Shown in pieces: positions 1-7,946 of a DNA stretch of 35,817 bases. A model generated the notes under the pieces. That model made no database searches, was not told the origin of the DNA, and worked only from the letters and a program-made list of their open reading frames with translations. The translations under genes were made by a program, and so were the position numbers. Location: NCBI GenBank assembly GCA_030431335.1, contig JAUIJH010000038.1, positions 1 through 35,817 on the forward strand. Reading direction: 5' to 3'. Positions within the stretch are counted from its first letter, which is position 1. Every line of letters begins with the position of its first letter. Source of the DNA: Alphaproteobacteria bacterium. GTDB taxonomy: Bacteria; Pseudomonadota; Alphaproteobacteria; Rhizobiales; Amorphaceae.

Positions 1-1
1 G

Positions 2-1141
2 GGCAAGGTCGCCCTGTCGCTGGGGTCGGCGGAATATTTCTCACTGATGCTGCTGGGGCTCGTCGCCTCGGTGGTGCTGGTGGACGGGGCGCCGTTCAAG
101 GGCGTCGCGATGGTGGTGATCGGGCTGCTGCTCGGCTTGATGGGCACCGACGTCATGTCCGGCCACATCCGCTTCGCCTTCGGCATTCCCTACCTCTATG
201 ACGGGGTGGGGCTGGTGGTGATCGCCATGGGGCTGTTCGGCGTGGCGGAGGTGATCGCCAGCATCGGCCAGGCCGCCTCCAAGGAGCTCGCCGGCCAGAC
301 CATCACGCTGAAGAGCCTCACGCCCTCGCGCGAGGAGGTGCGGCGCAGCCGCTGGCCGGTGGCGCGCGGCGCGGTGGTCGGCTCCATCGTCGGCATCCTG
401 CCGGGCGCGGGGTCCACGGTGGCCGCCTTCATGTCCTACGCGGTGGAGAAGCGGGTCGCCAAGGATCCGTCCATGCTGGGGCAGGGGGCGGTGGAGGGGC
501 TGGCCGGCCCGGAGAGCGCCAACAACGCCTCCGCCCAGGCCGAGTTCATCCCCACGCTTACGCTCGGCATCCCCGGCGGCGCGACGATGGCGCTGATCCT
601 CGGCGGGCTGATGATCCACGGCATCACGCCGGGGCCGCAGCTCATCGTCAATCACCCGGAGATCTTCTGGGGCCTGATCGCCAGCTTCTGGGTCGGCAAC
701 GTGCTGCTCTTGATCCTCAACATCCCGCTGATCGGGGTGTGGGTCGCGCTGCTGAAGATCCCGTACCCGATCCTCTATCCCTCGATCCTCGCCTTCATCT
801 GTTTCGGCGTCTACAGCATCAACAACAGCTTCGCCGACATCATCGTCCTCCTGGTGTTCGGGCTGATCGGCTACGTCTTGATGGTGCTGCGCTTCAGTCC
901 GGCGCCGCTGCTGCTGGGCTATGTGCTGGGGCCGATGATGGAGGAGAATTTCCGCCGGGCGCTCCTCATCGGGCGGGGCGACCCGATGGTGTTCGTCGAT
1001 CGGCCGATCAGCGCCGCCGTGCTCGGCGTCACGCTGCTGCTGCTGGCCTACACGGTGCTGCGGGCGCTGCTGGCCATGCGTCGCGGCGGCGGGGACGACG
1101 CGGCGCTGCACGAAATGGAAGAGCATCCCGGACCGCTGTGA
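2..1141 (+). CDS. TctA-family tripartite tricarboxylate transporter large permease, 3' part
   Basis: The reading frame is open from base 2, so the gene begins outside the window; about 379 C-terminal residues of the usual roughly 500 are present. TctA is the large inner-membrane subunit of the TctABC secondary transporters, which take up citrate or other carboxylates with a periplasmic binding protein. Visible family marks are the AEYFSL segment at the left edge, the LPGAGSTVAAFMSY motif (bases about 400-440) and the second glycine/proline motif LGIPGGATMALILGG (about 565-610), followed by several long hydrophobic segments. The C terminus is short and charged. The TctB and TctC partners are not in the window and presumably lie upstream. 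The substrate cannot be read from the permease alone. The gene converges on the sulfotransferase gene with only 24 bases between them. Confidence 0.9.
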   Translation, partial: GKVALSLGSAEYFSLMLLGLVASVVLVDGAPFKGVAMVVIGLLLGLMGTDVMSGHIRFAFGIPYLYDGVGLVVIAMGLFGVAEVIASIGQAASKELAGQTITLKSLTPSREEVRRSRWPVARGAVVGSIVGILPGAGSTVAAFMSYAVEKRVAKDPSMLGQGAVEGLAGPESANNASAQAEFIPTLTLGIPGGATMALILGGLMIHGITPGPQLIVNHPEIFWGLIASFWVGNVLLLILNIPLIGVWVALLKIPYPILYPSILAFICFGVYSINNSFADIIVLLVFGLIGYVLMVLRFSPAPLLLGYVLGPMMEENFRRALLIGRGDPMVFVDRPISAAVLGVTLLLLAYTVLRALLAMRRGGGDDAALHEMEEHPGPL

Positions 1142-1165
1142 GGCGGGCCGGGCCGCCCGGCGGCC

Positions 1166-1975
1166 TCACTTGGCGTGCGCGGGGACCGCGAGGTCGGCAT
1201 AGGCGCGTAGGCCGTTGATCGCCGCGAACTCGGCGCCCCTGGGCCGTTCGGGCACCGCGGCCACGGCTTCCAGCAGCCTGTAGTCCCATTGGCAGAACTC
1301 GGCCTCGATCAGCGCGCGCGCGGCCGGCGTCAGCGCGGCGGGGGAGGCGACGGCGAAATCGTCGAACCCCGCCACGGCGGTGACGTTGACGCGCGGTATG
1401 GCCGAGATCCCGATCGCCCGCAAAAACCCTTCCACCTCGGCGAGTTCCGCCACCAGCACGTTGCCGGCCTTGACGTTGGCGACGACCCTCGTTCGCACGG
1501 CGGCGAACTCGGCCGCGTCGGCGGGCGGCACGGCGCCGGCATAAAAACGGCAGAACGTGTTGGTGAACACGCCCATGGCCTTCAACCCCTCCACACTGCG
1601 CGCATCGATCTCGTTGAGATCGCGCAGCGTGTCTTTGATCGCCTGATGATCCCGGTTTTCCGGGCGCGTGTGCAGGTGGTTGAAGTGGCTGCAAAACCGA
1701 GCCACCGGATCGCGCGTCGCCGAGAAATAGACGCAGCGGCGCAGGAAGTGGCGATGCTCCCCGAACAGCAAGTGCCCGAACCCGCAATCGATGGCGCTGT
1801 CACGCTGTTCCGGCGTCAGCGACGCATAGCGCTCGCTCAGATTGGGGCCGGGCGAGATCGAAATGCTGCGCTGCCGGAAGTGCTGGCCCAGGGCCTGGTT
1901 GATCGACGATCCGGCGCATTTGGGCACGTGGAGGTGCAAAAGCACCGGAGGGCGCTGGATGGAGGTCGGCGGCAT
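1166..1975 (-). CDS. Sulfotransferase-family protein (PAPS-dependent type)
   Basis: A 269-residue protein with both signatures of the sulfotransferase fold. Near the N terminus is a P-loop-like 5'-phosphosulfate motif, PKCAGSS (residues 18-24). Around residues 88-98 is the 3'-phosphate motif RDPVARFCSHF, with Arg88 and Ser96 in the usual places. Such enzymes move sulfate from PAPS to a hydroxyl or amine, often on a carbohydrate or lipid head group; the acceptor is unknown here. I see no signal peptide or membrane segment, so a cytosolic enzyme is likely. The ATG start follows the beginning of the homology closely. The gene stands alone between a convergent transporter gene and the end of the purF block, and its upstream region is strikingly AT-rich for this genome, which may mean horizontal acquisition. 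The family call is firm, the substrate unknown. Confidence 0.85.
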   Translation of the reverse strand: MPPTSIQRPPVLLHLHVPKCAGSSINQALGQHFRQRSISISPGPNLSERYASLTPEQRDSAIDCGFGHLLFGEHRHFLRRCVYFSATRDPVARFCSHFNHLHTRPENRDHQAIKDTLRDLNEIDARSVEGLKAMGVFTNTFCRFYAGAVPPADAAEFAAVRTRVVANVKAGNVLVAELAEVEGFLRAIGISAIPRVNVTAVAGFDDFAVASPAALTPAARALIEAEFCQWDYRLLEAVAAVPERPRGAEFAAINGLRAYADLAVPAHAK

Positions 1976-2050
1976 CAGATTGAAAACTCAACACAGACAC
2001 AATGCTGAATTGCATTATCATTTAATCATATCATGAATTCACAAACGACG
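1976..2050 (-). promoter_or_regulatory. AT-rich upstream region of the sulfotransferase gene
   Basis: This stretch is visibly AT-rich in a genome that is otherwise very GC-rich. It contains a small inverted repeat (AATGC at 2001-2005, GCATT at 2012-2016) and, on the minus strand, repeated TGAT motifs around 2013-2035. It is the only place from which the lone sulfotransferase gene could be transcribed, so it very likely carries its promoter, but I cannot assign -35 and -10 boxes with confidence. The rest of the gap up to 2231 holds only a hairpin next to the SDR gene. Confidence 0.45.
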
Positions 2051-2184
2051 CACCGTGCGGACTAACGCCAGGGCCGACCGGCTCGCGGAGGCGGGTCGCC
2101 GCTTCAGGCCGCGCGCAAGCCGCTCGGCCGGAGCCGGGCAGCTCGCCGTCGCAAAGAGCAGGATTTTCGCGTGCGTTCGTGCCG

Positions 2185-2219
2185 GGAGCCCTGTCGTTTC
2201 CTCACGGAAACAAGGCTCC
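2185..2219 (-). terminator. Stem-loop just downstream of the SDR/purF block
   Basis: Two nested inverted repeats form one hairpin: outer arms GGAGCC (2185-2190) and GGCTCC (2214-2219), inner arms GTTTCC (2196-2201) and GGAAAC (2206-2211) around a TCAC loop, with a small asymmetric internal loop. It begins 12 bases after the SDR stop codon, where the minus-strand block ends. There is no clear T-run after it, so it may stabilise the 3' end or pause polymerase rather than act as a classical intrinsic terminator. Confidence 0.4.
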
Positions 2220-2231
2220 AGCGTCTCTCTT

Positions 2232-2924
2232 CTAGATGCAGAGGCGGACGAGGTCGGGCGCGATATCGGCGGGGGCGGGGACCGTGGCCGGATCTTCGCC
2301 GGGCCGGGCGCGGGCCCGCAGCGCCGTGCGGACGGGACCGGGCGAGAACAGGCGCACCTCGATCGGCGTGGTGGCCGTCTCCAGCGCGTAGGTGCCGGCG
2401 AGGGCTTCCAGCGCCACCTTGGAGATCTGGTAGGCGCCGAAGAAGGGGCGCGGCTCCTGGGCGAGGCCCGACGTGACGAACACCACGCGGGCGGCCGGGG
2501 CGGCGCGCAGCACCGGGTCGAGCGTGCGCAGCAGGCGCCAGTTGGCCGACAGGTTGACGTCCATCACCTCCGCCCACGCCTTGGCCTTGATGTGGCCGAG
2601 GGGGGAGACCGGGCCGAGCACGCCCGCGTTGCCGACGAAGAGGTCGAGCTGGCCCCAGCGCTCGTGGATCGAGGCGCCCAGCCGGTCGATGCCCGGCCCG
2701 TCGGTCACGTCGATGGGGACGAGCGTCGCGGGCGGCCCGCCGGCGGTGCGGATGGCGTCGTCGAGGTCTTCCAGGCCCGCGACGGTGCGCGCCAGCGCGA
2801 TCACGTGCACGCCGCACGCGCCCAGCAGCGTCGCGGCGGCGTAGCCGATGCCCCGGCTCGCGCCGGTGACCACCGCCGTCCGACCCGCCAGCGCCGCCCG
2901 TTCCTGGGGGCTGAGGGCGTTCAC
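2232..2924 (-). CDS. SDR-family NAD(P)-dependent oxidoreductase
   Basis: A 230-residue short-chain dehydrogenase/reductase. The start is taken as the GTG at 2922-2924 because it overlaps the purF stop as GTGA and the Rossmann fold begins shortly after it; the frame is open further upstream but there it only shadows purF. Visible motifs are TGASRGIG for nucleotide binding, the GNAGV loop, a serine in the TSGLA segment and the YQISK active-site Tyr-x3-Lys. The 4-base overlap implies translational coupling to purF. An SDR directly after purF is a common arrangement in alphaproteobacteria, but its substrate is generally not known and the order need not mean a role in purine synthesis. A stem-loop follows the stop codon. 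Confidence 0.85.
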   Translation of the reverse strand: MNALSPQERAALAGRTAVVTGASRGIGYAAATLLGACGVHVIALARTVAGLEDLDDAIRTAGGPPATLVPIDVTDGPGIDRLGASIHERWGQLDLFVGNAGVLGPVSPLGHIKAKAWAEVMDVNLSANWRLLRTLDPVLRAAPAARVVFVTSGLAQEPRPFFGAYQISKVALEALAGTYALETATTPIEVRLFSPGPVRTALRARARPGEDPATVPAPADIAPDLVRLCI

Positions 2925-4384
2925 ACGCTCGGCTCGAGGAAGGACAGCTGCGGCTGCGGCCTGGAGCTGCGCTGGTCGGTCAGCGGGGTCGGATAGTCGC
3001 CGGTGAAGCAGGCGTCGCAATATTGCGGCATGTCCGGGTCGCGGCCCATCTCGCCGGCGGCCCGGTAGAGGCCGTCGATGGACAGGTAGGCGAGCGAATC
3101 CACCTTGATGTAGCGCGCCAGCTCTTCGACGTTCATGCGCGAGGCGATCAGCTTCGACTTCTCCGGCGTGTCGACGCCGTAAAAACACGAGTCGGTGGTG
3201 GGCGGGGAGGCGATGCGCATGTGCACCTCCGCGGCGCCCGCGTCCCGCACCATCTCCACGATCTTGAGCGAGGTGGTGCCGCGCACGATGGAATCGTCCA
3301 CCAGCACCACCCGCTTGCCCGCCAGGATGTGGCGGTTGGCGTTGTGCTTCAGCTTCACGCCCATGTGGCGGATCTGGTCCGACGGCTCGATGAAGGTGCG
3401 GCCCACATAGTGGTTGCGGATGATGCCCAGATCGAACGGCAGCGCCGAGGCTTCCGCATAGCCGATGGCGGCGGGCGTGCCCGAATCGGGCACCGGCACC
3501 ACCACGTCGGCCGGCGCGGGCGCCTCGCGGGCGAGCTCGGCGCCGATGCGCTTGCGGACGTCGTAGACGTTGCGGTGGCCGACCACCGAATCGGGACGGG
3601 AGAAGTAGACGTACTCGAAGATGCAGAAGCGCGAGGAGGCCTCCGGGAAGGGCCGTAGCGATTCGATGCCGCTGCTCGACACGATGACCAGTTCGCCCGG
3701 CTCCACGTCGCGCACGTAGCGGGCGCCGATGATGTCGAGCGCGCAGGTCTCCGAGGTGAGGATGAAGGCGCCCTCGAAGTCGCCGATCACCAGGGGGCGG
3801 ATGCCGAGCGAGTCGCGGCAGCCGATCATCATCGAATCGGTGAGGGCGACCAGCGCGAAAGCGCCCTCGATGCGGCGCACGGCGTCCACGAAGCGCTCGA
3901 TCATCGAATTCTTGGTGGAGGTGGCGAGGAGGTGCAGCAGCACCTCCGTGTCGGAGGTCGACTGGAAGATAGAGCCCGTCTCACGCAGCGAGCGGCGCAG
4001 GTGCGTCGCGTTGGTGATGTTGCCGTTGTGCGCGACCGCGAACCCGCCCGCCGCCGTCTCGGCGAACAGCGGCTGCACGTTGTGCAGCGCCGGCTCGCCG
4101 GTGGTGGAATAGCGGTTGTGGCCGATCGCGCTGTTGCCCTTGAGGCGGGCGATGACGTCGAGGCTGGTGAAGTTCTCGCTCACGAGCCCCATGTGGCGCT
4201 CGGCGCGGAAGATCTTGCCGTCGCAGGAGACGATACCCGCCGCCTCCTGCCCGCGATGCTGCAACGCGTGCAGTCCAAGCGCAGTCAGTGCGCCTGCACC
4301 CTCGTTGCGGAAGACGCCGAAGACGCCGCATTCGTCGTGAAAGCGGTCGTCCTCGAGCCGGTCGATAAGGCGATGCGTCGTCAG
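2921..4384 (-). CDS. purF: Amidophosphoribosyltransferase
   Basis: PurF makes 5-phosphoribosylamine from PRPP and glutamine, the committed step of de novo purine synthesis. The protein (487 residues with the chosen start) has the N-terminal nucleophile Cys19 in DECGVFG, the glutaminase motif HRGQEAAG and the PRPP loop VVLVDDSIVRGTT. Cysteines in FCIFEYVYFSRPDS, DSCFYG and YCDAC match the four iron-sulfur ligands of the Bacillus subtilis-type enzyme. No ATG, GTG or TTG lies in frame between the cvpA overlap and Cys19. The TTG at 4264 lies beyond Cys19 and would remove the catalytic residue. CTG at 4382-4384 overlaps the cvpA stop as CTGA and has GGAG seven bases upstream, so I take it as the start. 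The alternative is a start further upstream inside cvpA in another frame. Function is firm, start less so. Confidence 0.95.
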   Translation of the reverse strand: MTTHRLIDRLEDDRFHDECGVFGVFRNEGAGALTALGLHALQHRGQEAAGIVSCDGKIFRAERHMGLVSENFTSLDVIARLKGNSAIGHNRYSTTGEPALHNVQPLFAETAAGGFAVAHNGNITNATHLRRSLRETGSIFQSTSDTEVLLHLLATSTKNSMIERFVDAVRRIEGAFALVALTDSMMIGCRDSLGIRPLVIGDFEGAFILTSETCALDIIGARYVRDVEPGELVIVSSSGIESLRPFPEASSRFCIFEYVYFSRPDSVVGHRNVYDVRKRIGAELAREAPAPADVVVPVPDSGTPAAIGYAEASALPFDLGIIRNHYVGRTFIEPSDQIRHMGVKLKHNANRHILAGKRVVLVDDSIVRGTTSLKIVEMVRDAGAAEVHMRIASPPTTDSCFYGVDTPEKSKLIASRMNVEELARYIKVDSLAYLSIDGLYRAAGEMGRDPDMPQYCDACFTGDYPTPLTDQRSSRPQPQLSFLEPSV

Positions 4385-5178
4385 TTCGCTGCTCCGTTGG
4401 CGGGCGCGGGAGTCGCGCCGGAGGGGGCGGGTGCGGTGGTGGTGGCGGGCGCCGCGGGAGCCGCAGGGGCGGCGGGGGCGGGGCTGCCGCTCTCGCTCGC
4501 GCCGTCGACCAGCTGGTTGAGGCCCTGCTGTGCCTGCGGCGTGACGGCGGGGCTCGCCGGCGCGGCGGCATCGCCGGGTGCTGCGGGGGCGGCGGGGGCC
4601 GCCGGCGCGGTGCCACCGGTCTGCGGGGCGGCGCGGTCGTCGACCGCGTCCTTGAGCGCGTCGCTGCCCTCTTCGAAGGCGCCGCGGATGGCCGCTTCCG
4701 GATCGTCGGGGATCGCGGCGAGCAGGCGGTCGCCCAGGCGGGTGATCTCGGGATAGGTCATCGCCGTGGTGACCCAGGCCGGGCGGTTCTCTTCGTCGAC
4801 CAGCCAGTTGAAGAAGATCACCGCGACCACCACCAGGAGCACGCCGCGCGCGGCGCCGAAGACGAAGCCCAGCAGGCGGTCGATCATGCCGACGGGCGAA
4901 TCCATCACGAAGTCGGAGATCTTCATCGTGATGAGGCTGACCACGAGCAGCGCCACCAGGAAGATCGCGGCGGCGGAAATGCCGATGGCGAGCGTCGGGT
5001 TGTTGACGTACTCGCCGACGTAGGGGACGAGCTGCTCATAAAACAGGTAGGCCAGGACTGCGGCCGCGACCCAGGCCGCGATCGAAAGGACCTCGCGCAC
5101 GAAGCCGCGAAACATTGCAAGAAGCGCCGAAATGAGCACGACGGCAATGACTACGCCGTCCAAGACCTCGAATTTCAT
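4381..5178 (-). CDS. cvpA: CvpA-family membrane protein
   Basis: A 265-residue inner-membrane protein. Residues 1 to about 130 hold four hydrophobic segments with the CvpA pattern (MKFEVLDGVVIAVV at the start, FRGFVREVLSIAAW, later DRLLGFVFGAARG). The E. coli relative was named for colicin V production and lies before purF; its biochemical role is not settled. Here the C-terminal half, from about residue 190, is an unusually long stretch rich in alanine and proline, probably disordered, which makes the protein longer than the roughly 160-residue E. coli CvpA. The start codon overlaps the radA stop by one base (TGATG), and its stop overlaps the purF start, so radA, cvpA, purF and the SDR gene form one coupled unit. 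Confidence 0.9.
   Translation of the reverse strand: MKFEVLDGVVIAVVLISALLAMFRGFVREVLSIAAWVAAAVLAYLFYEQLVPYVGEYVNNPTLAIGISAAAIFLVALLVVSLITMKISDFVMDSPVGMIDRLLGFVFGAARGVLLVVVAVIFFNWLVDEENRPAWVTTAMTYPEITRLGDRLLAAIPDDPEAAIRGAFEEGSDALKDAVDDRAAPQTGGTAPAAPAAPAAPGDAAAPASPAVTPQAQQGLNQLVDGASESGSPAPAAPAAPAAPATTTAPAPSGATPAPANGAAN
4382..4395 (-). promoter_or_regulatory. Ribosome binding site and CTG start of purF
   Basis: On the minus strand GGAG (plus-strand 4392-4395) lies seven bases before CTG (4382-4384). The CTG shares CTGA with the cvpA stop codon, the same geometry as the ATGA and GTGA overlaps elsewhere in the window. This supports translational coupling and a rare CTG start. Confidence 0.6.
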
Positions 5179-6590
5179 CAGTCGTCTCCAGAAGAGGGGC
5201 CGTGCCGGTCCTCGGCAAACCCGTTTGGTGCGATCCGGTGAACCAAATCCACGAGCAATGCAACCTCGCTGACCGCCGGTCCCGCCCCTTCACCACCGGC
5301 TTGTGGTGGGATGATCGCTCCCGTGAAGCCAAGCTTCAGCGCTTCGCGTAGCCGCCCGGGCGAATGCGGCACCGCCCGCACCCGTCCCGACAGACTGACC
5401 TCGCCGAAATAGACGATGTCGGGCGGCAAGGCGATCCCTGCGCGCGAGGATATCAACGCCGCTGCGACGGCAAGGTCTGCCGCGGGCTCCTGAATGCGCA
5501 GCCCCCCTGCCACCGCGAGATAGATGTCGTGCCCGGAAAGGACAAGGCCGCAGCGTGCTTCAAGCACCGCCAGCACCATGGACAGGCGCGAGGCGTCCCA
5601 GCCGATGACCGCGCGCCGGGGCGTGCCGAGCCGCGAGGGGGCCACCAGCGCCTGGATCTCCACCAGCAGCGGCCGGGTGCCCTCCATCCCCGCGAACACC
5701 GCCGCGCCCGGGCTCGAGACGTCACGCTCGCCCAGGAACAGCTCGGACGGGTTGGAGACCTCTGCCAGGCCGCCGCTGGTCATCTCGAACACGCCCAGCT
5801 CGTCGGTGGGGCCGAAGCGGTTCTTCACCCCCCGCAACAGGCGGAAGGCGTGGGAGGGGTCGCCCTCGAAGGTGAGGACGGCGTCGACCATATGCTCCAC
5901 CACGCGCGGGCCGGCGAGTTGGCCGTCCTTGGTGACGTGGCCGACCAGGATCACGGCCGCGCCGCTGAGCTTGGCGTAGCGGATGAGGGCCTGGGCGGAG
6001 GCGCGCACCTGGGTCACCGTGCCGGGCGAGGCTTCGGCGATGGAGGTGTGGAGGGTCTGGATGGAATCGATCACCACCAGCGCCGGCGGCGGGCCCGCCC
6101 CCAGCGTCTCGAGGATCGATTCCACGCTGGTCTCGGTGGCGAGCGAGACGGGGGCGGTGTCGGCGCCCAGGCGCCGGGCGCGCAGCTGCACCTGCGCCGT
6201 CGCCTCCTCGCCGGTGACGTAGACGGTGGCGTGGCCCGCCCGCGCCAGCGCGGCGGTCGCCTGCAACAGCAGCGTGGACTTGCCGATGCCCGGGTCGCCG
6301 CCGATCAGCACCGCCGACCCCGGCACCAGCCCGCCGCCGGTGACGCGGTCGAACTCGCCGATGCCTGTGAGGATGCGCGGCGCCTCGGCGACCGGCTCGT
6401 CGAGCCGCGCCAGCGACAGGCGGCGCCCCTTGGTGCGGGCGGCCTTGCCGGTGGCGGCCGTCATGATGTCGGCCGCGGAGGCTTCCTCCACGATGGTGTT
6501 CCACTCGCCGCACGCGTCGCACTTGCCCGTCCAGCGGGTGTGCACCGCGCCGCAGTTCTGGCAGACGAAGTGGCTCTCCCGGCGCGCCAT
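5178..6590 (-). CDS. radA: DNA repair protein RadA (Sms)
   Basis: RadA is a RecA-like ATPase/helicase that helps process recombination intermediates and supports branch migration. This 470-residue copy is full length: an N-terminal zinc finger with Cys10, Cys13, Cys24 and Cys27, a Walker A motif GGDPGIGKST (97-106), a Walker B segment ALVVIDSIQTL (170-180), the family-specific KNRFG motif (256-260) and a C-terminal Lon-protease-like domain ending near HRIAPNG. The ATG start precedes the zinc finger directly. It is the first gene of the coupled radA-cvpA-purF-SDR run and lies 38 bases after the stop of alr, so all five genes may be read from the alr promoter region. Confidence 0.96.
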   Translation of the reverse strand: MARRESHFVCQNCGAVHTRWTGKCDACGEWNTIVEEASAADIMTAATGKAARTKGRRLSLARLDEPVAEAPRILTGIGEFDRVTGGGLVPGSAVLIGGDPGIGKSTLLLQATAALARAGHATVYVTGEEATAQVQLRARRLGADTAPVSLATETSVESILETLGAGPPPALVVIDSIQTLHTSIAEASPGTVTQVRASAQALIRYAKLSGAAVILVGHVTKDGQLAGPRVVEHMVDAVLTFEGDPSHAFRLLRGVKNRFGPTDELGVFEMTSGGLAEVSNPSELFLGERDVSSPGAAVFAGMEGTRPLLVEIQALVAPSRLGTPRRAVIGWDASRLSMVLAVLEARCGLVLSGHDIYLAVAGGLRIQEPAADLAVAAALISSRAGIALPPDIVYFGEVSLSGRVRAVPHSPGRLREALKLGFTGAIIPPQAGGEGAGPAVSEVALLVDLVHRIAPNGFAEDRHGPSSGDD

Positions 6591-6628
6591 CTCAGCCTTC
6601 GTCCGTTGGGTGGGGGGCTGCGCGCATG

Positions 6629-7681
6629 TCAGAGCGGACCATAGCGGCGCTCCGCGCGGCGCGACAGCCCGGTGAGAAGCTCATACCCGATGGTATTGCA
6701 GCGTCTGGCGAGCCCGTCGAGGTCGACGTTGGGGCCGATCAGCTCCACGAAATCGCCCCGCTCGCAGGCGATGCCGGTGACGTCGACGGCGACGAGGTCC
6801 ATCGAGACGCGCCCCACCAGGCGCGTGGCCTGGCCGGCGACGAAGGCGGGCGCGCCGGGGCGGTCGTCGCTGCCGCCGGCGATGCGCGGATAGCCGTCCG
6901 CATAGCCGTAGGCGAGGATGGCGATGCGGCTCTGGCGCGCCAGCGTCTCGCCGGCGCCGTAGCCGACGGTCTCGCCCGCCGCGGGGGCGCGCACCTGGAT
7001 CACCTGCGCCTCCACGCGCACCGCCGGCTCCAGCGGGGGCACCCCGTCGGCCGCCGTGCCGCCGTAAAGGGCGATGCCGGGGCGCACCAGGTCGTAGTGC
7101 GCGCCGGGCCGGGTGAGGAGCGCGGCGGAGTTGGCGAAGGAGGCGGGCGTCGCGGCGAAGGCGGCGCGCACCTTTGCGAAGGCCGCTTCCTGCGCCGCGT
7201 TCTGCGGGTGGGCGGGCGTGTCGGCGCTGGCGAAGTGGCTGACCAGCAGCGCCGGGCGCGCCGTCACCGCGAGCGCTTCGGCCACGGTCAGCCCGATCCG
7301 GTTCATGCCCGTGTCGATGGCGAGCGCGAAGGGGGCGTCCTGCGGCCATTCGGCGAGCGCCGCGGGGGAGGCGAGGAAGGGCACGAGCCGTGCCTCGCGC
7401 AGGAGGCGGGCGTCGTCGAACGCGCCGTTCATCACGTAGATGGCGGCCTCCGGCAGCACCGCGCGCAATTCGATCCCCTCGCGCGCGGTGGCGACGAAGA
7501 AGGTGCGCGCCCCCGCCGCCGCGAGCGCCGGGGCGACGCGCGCCACCCCGCAGCCGTACGCGTTGGCCTTGACCACGGCGCCGCACTCGGCGCCCGTGCG
7601 GGCGGCAAGCGCCGTCCAGTTGCGCGCGATGGCGGCGGGGTCGACCGTGATGCGGCCGGTGGTGGAGGCTTGGGACGTCAC
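6629..7681 (-). CDS. alr: Alanine racemase
   Basis: A PLP enzyme that interconverts L- and D-alanine for peptidoglycan. With the GTG start at 7679-7681 it has 350 residues, a normal family length. The PLP lysine is Lys38 in VVKANAYGCG; the opposing catalytic tyrosine is likely Tyr241 in VGYGAGETL; AYGYADGYPR and VGRVSMD are further family motifs. The frame stays open far upstream, but that extension is arginine/alanine-rich shadow sequence over the divergent Gfo/Idh gene. An ATG about 27 codons upstream is a possible alternative start. It leads the minus-strand block containing radA and purF. Confidence 0.93.
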   Translation of the reverse strand: MTSQASTTGRITVDPAAIARNWTALAARTGAECGAVVKANAYGCGVARVAPALAAAGARTFFVATAREGIELRAVLPEAAIYVMNGAFDDARLLREARLVPFLASPAALAEWPQDAPFALAIDTGMNRIGLTVAEALAVTARPALLVSHFASADTPAHPQNAAQEAAFAKVRAAFAATPASFANSAALLTRPGAHYDLVRPGIALYGGTAADGVPPLEPAVRVEAQVIQVRAPAAGETVGYGAGETLARQSRIAILAYGYADGYPRIAGGSDDRPGAPAFVAGQATRLVGRVSMDLVAVDVTGIACERGDFVELIGPNVDLDGLARRCNTIGYELLTGLSRRAERRYGPL

Positions 7682-7946
7682 GCGGAGCGGCGGCGTGCCT
7701 TGAGGGGGGCGAACAGAATCAAGGCCGGCTCCTTCGCGCTGTTGGTCGGGCCGGGGCACCATAGCAAGTCGGCGGGCCCGCGCATCGCGGTTTGCGGCAG
7801 GGCTGGCTTGATCGCTGTGCATTATGCGCGCAATCCTCAGCCTGCGCGGCGCGGCAGGCGCCTCGCGGTGCGGCGAAAGGAGCCGGCGTGCATCCTCCCC
7901 CGACACGGCCCGCCGGCGACCCGTCCCCGCGAATCGGCGGGGCGGC
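7682..7946. promoter_or_regulatory. Divergent intergenic region between alr and the Gfo/Idh gene
   Basis: This 265-base gap separates two genes that read away from each other, so it should hold promoters for both the alr-radA-purF block and the plus-strand oxidoreductase. A locally AT-richer segment (GCATTAT around 7818-7824) could belong to a promoter. GCCTGC and GCAGGC arms near 7841-7860 can form a short hairpin. I cannot assign boxes and see no convincing extra gene. Confidence 0.35.

Noticed and set aside
2925..3188. N-terminal extension of the SDR into purF
   Set aside because: It is an out-of-frame copy of the purF 3' end; the GTG overlapping the purF stop gives a normal SDR length.
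4440..4620. Repetitive Ala/Pro codons in cvpA as a tandem DNA repeat or a frameshift
   Set aside because: The frame stays open to the stop that overlaps purF; the repeat is imperfect and fits a disordered tail.
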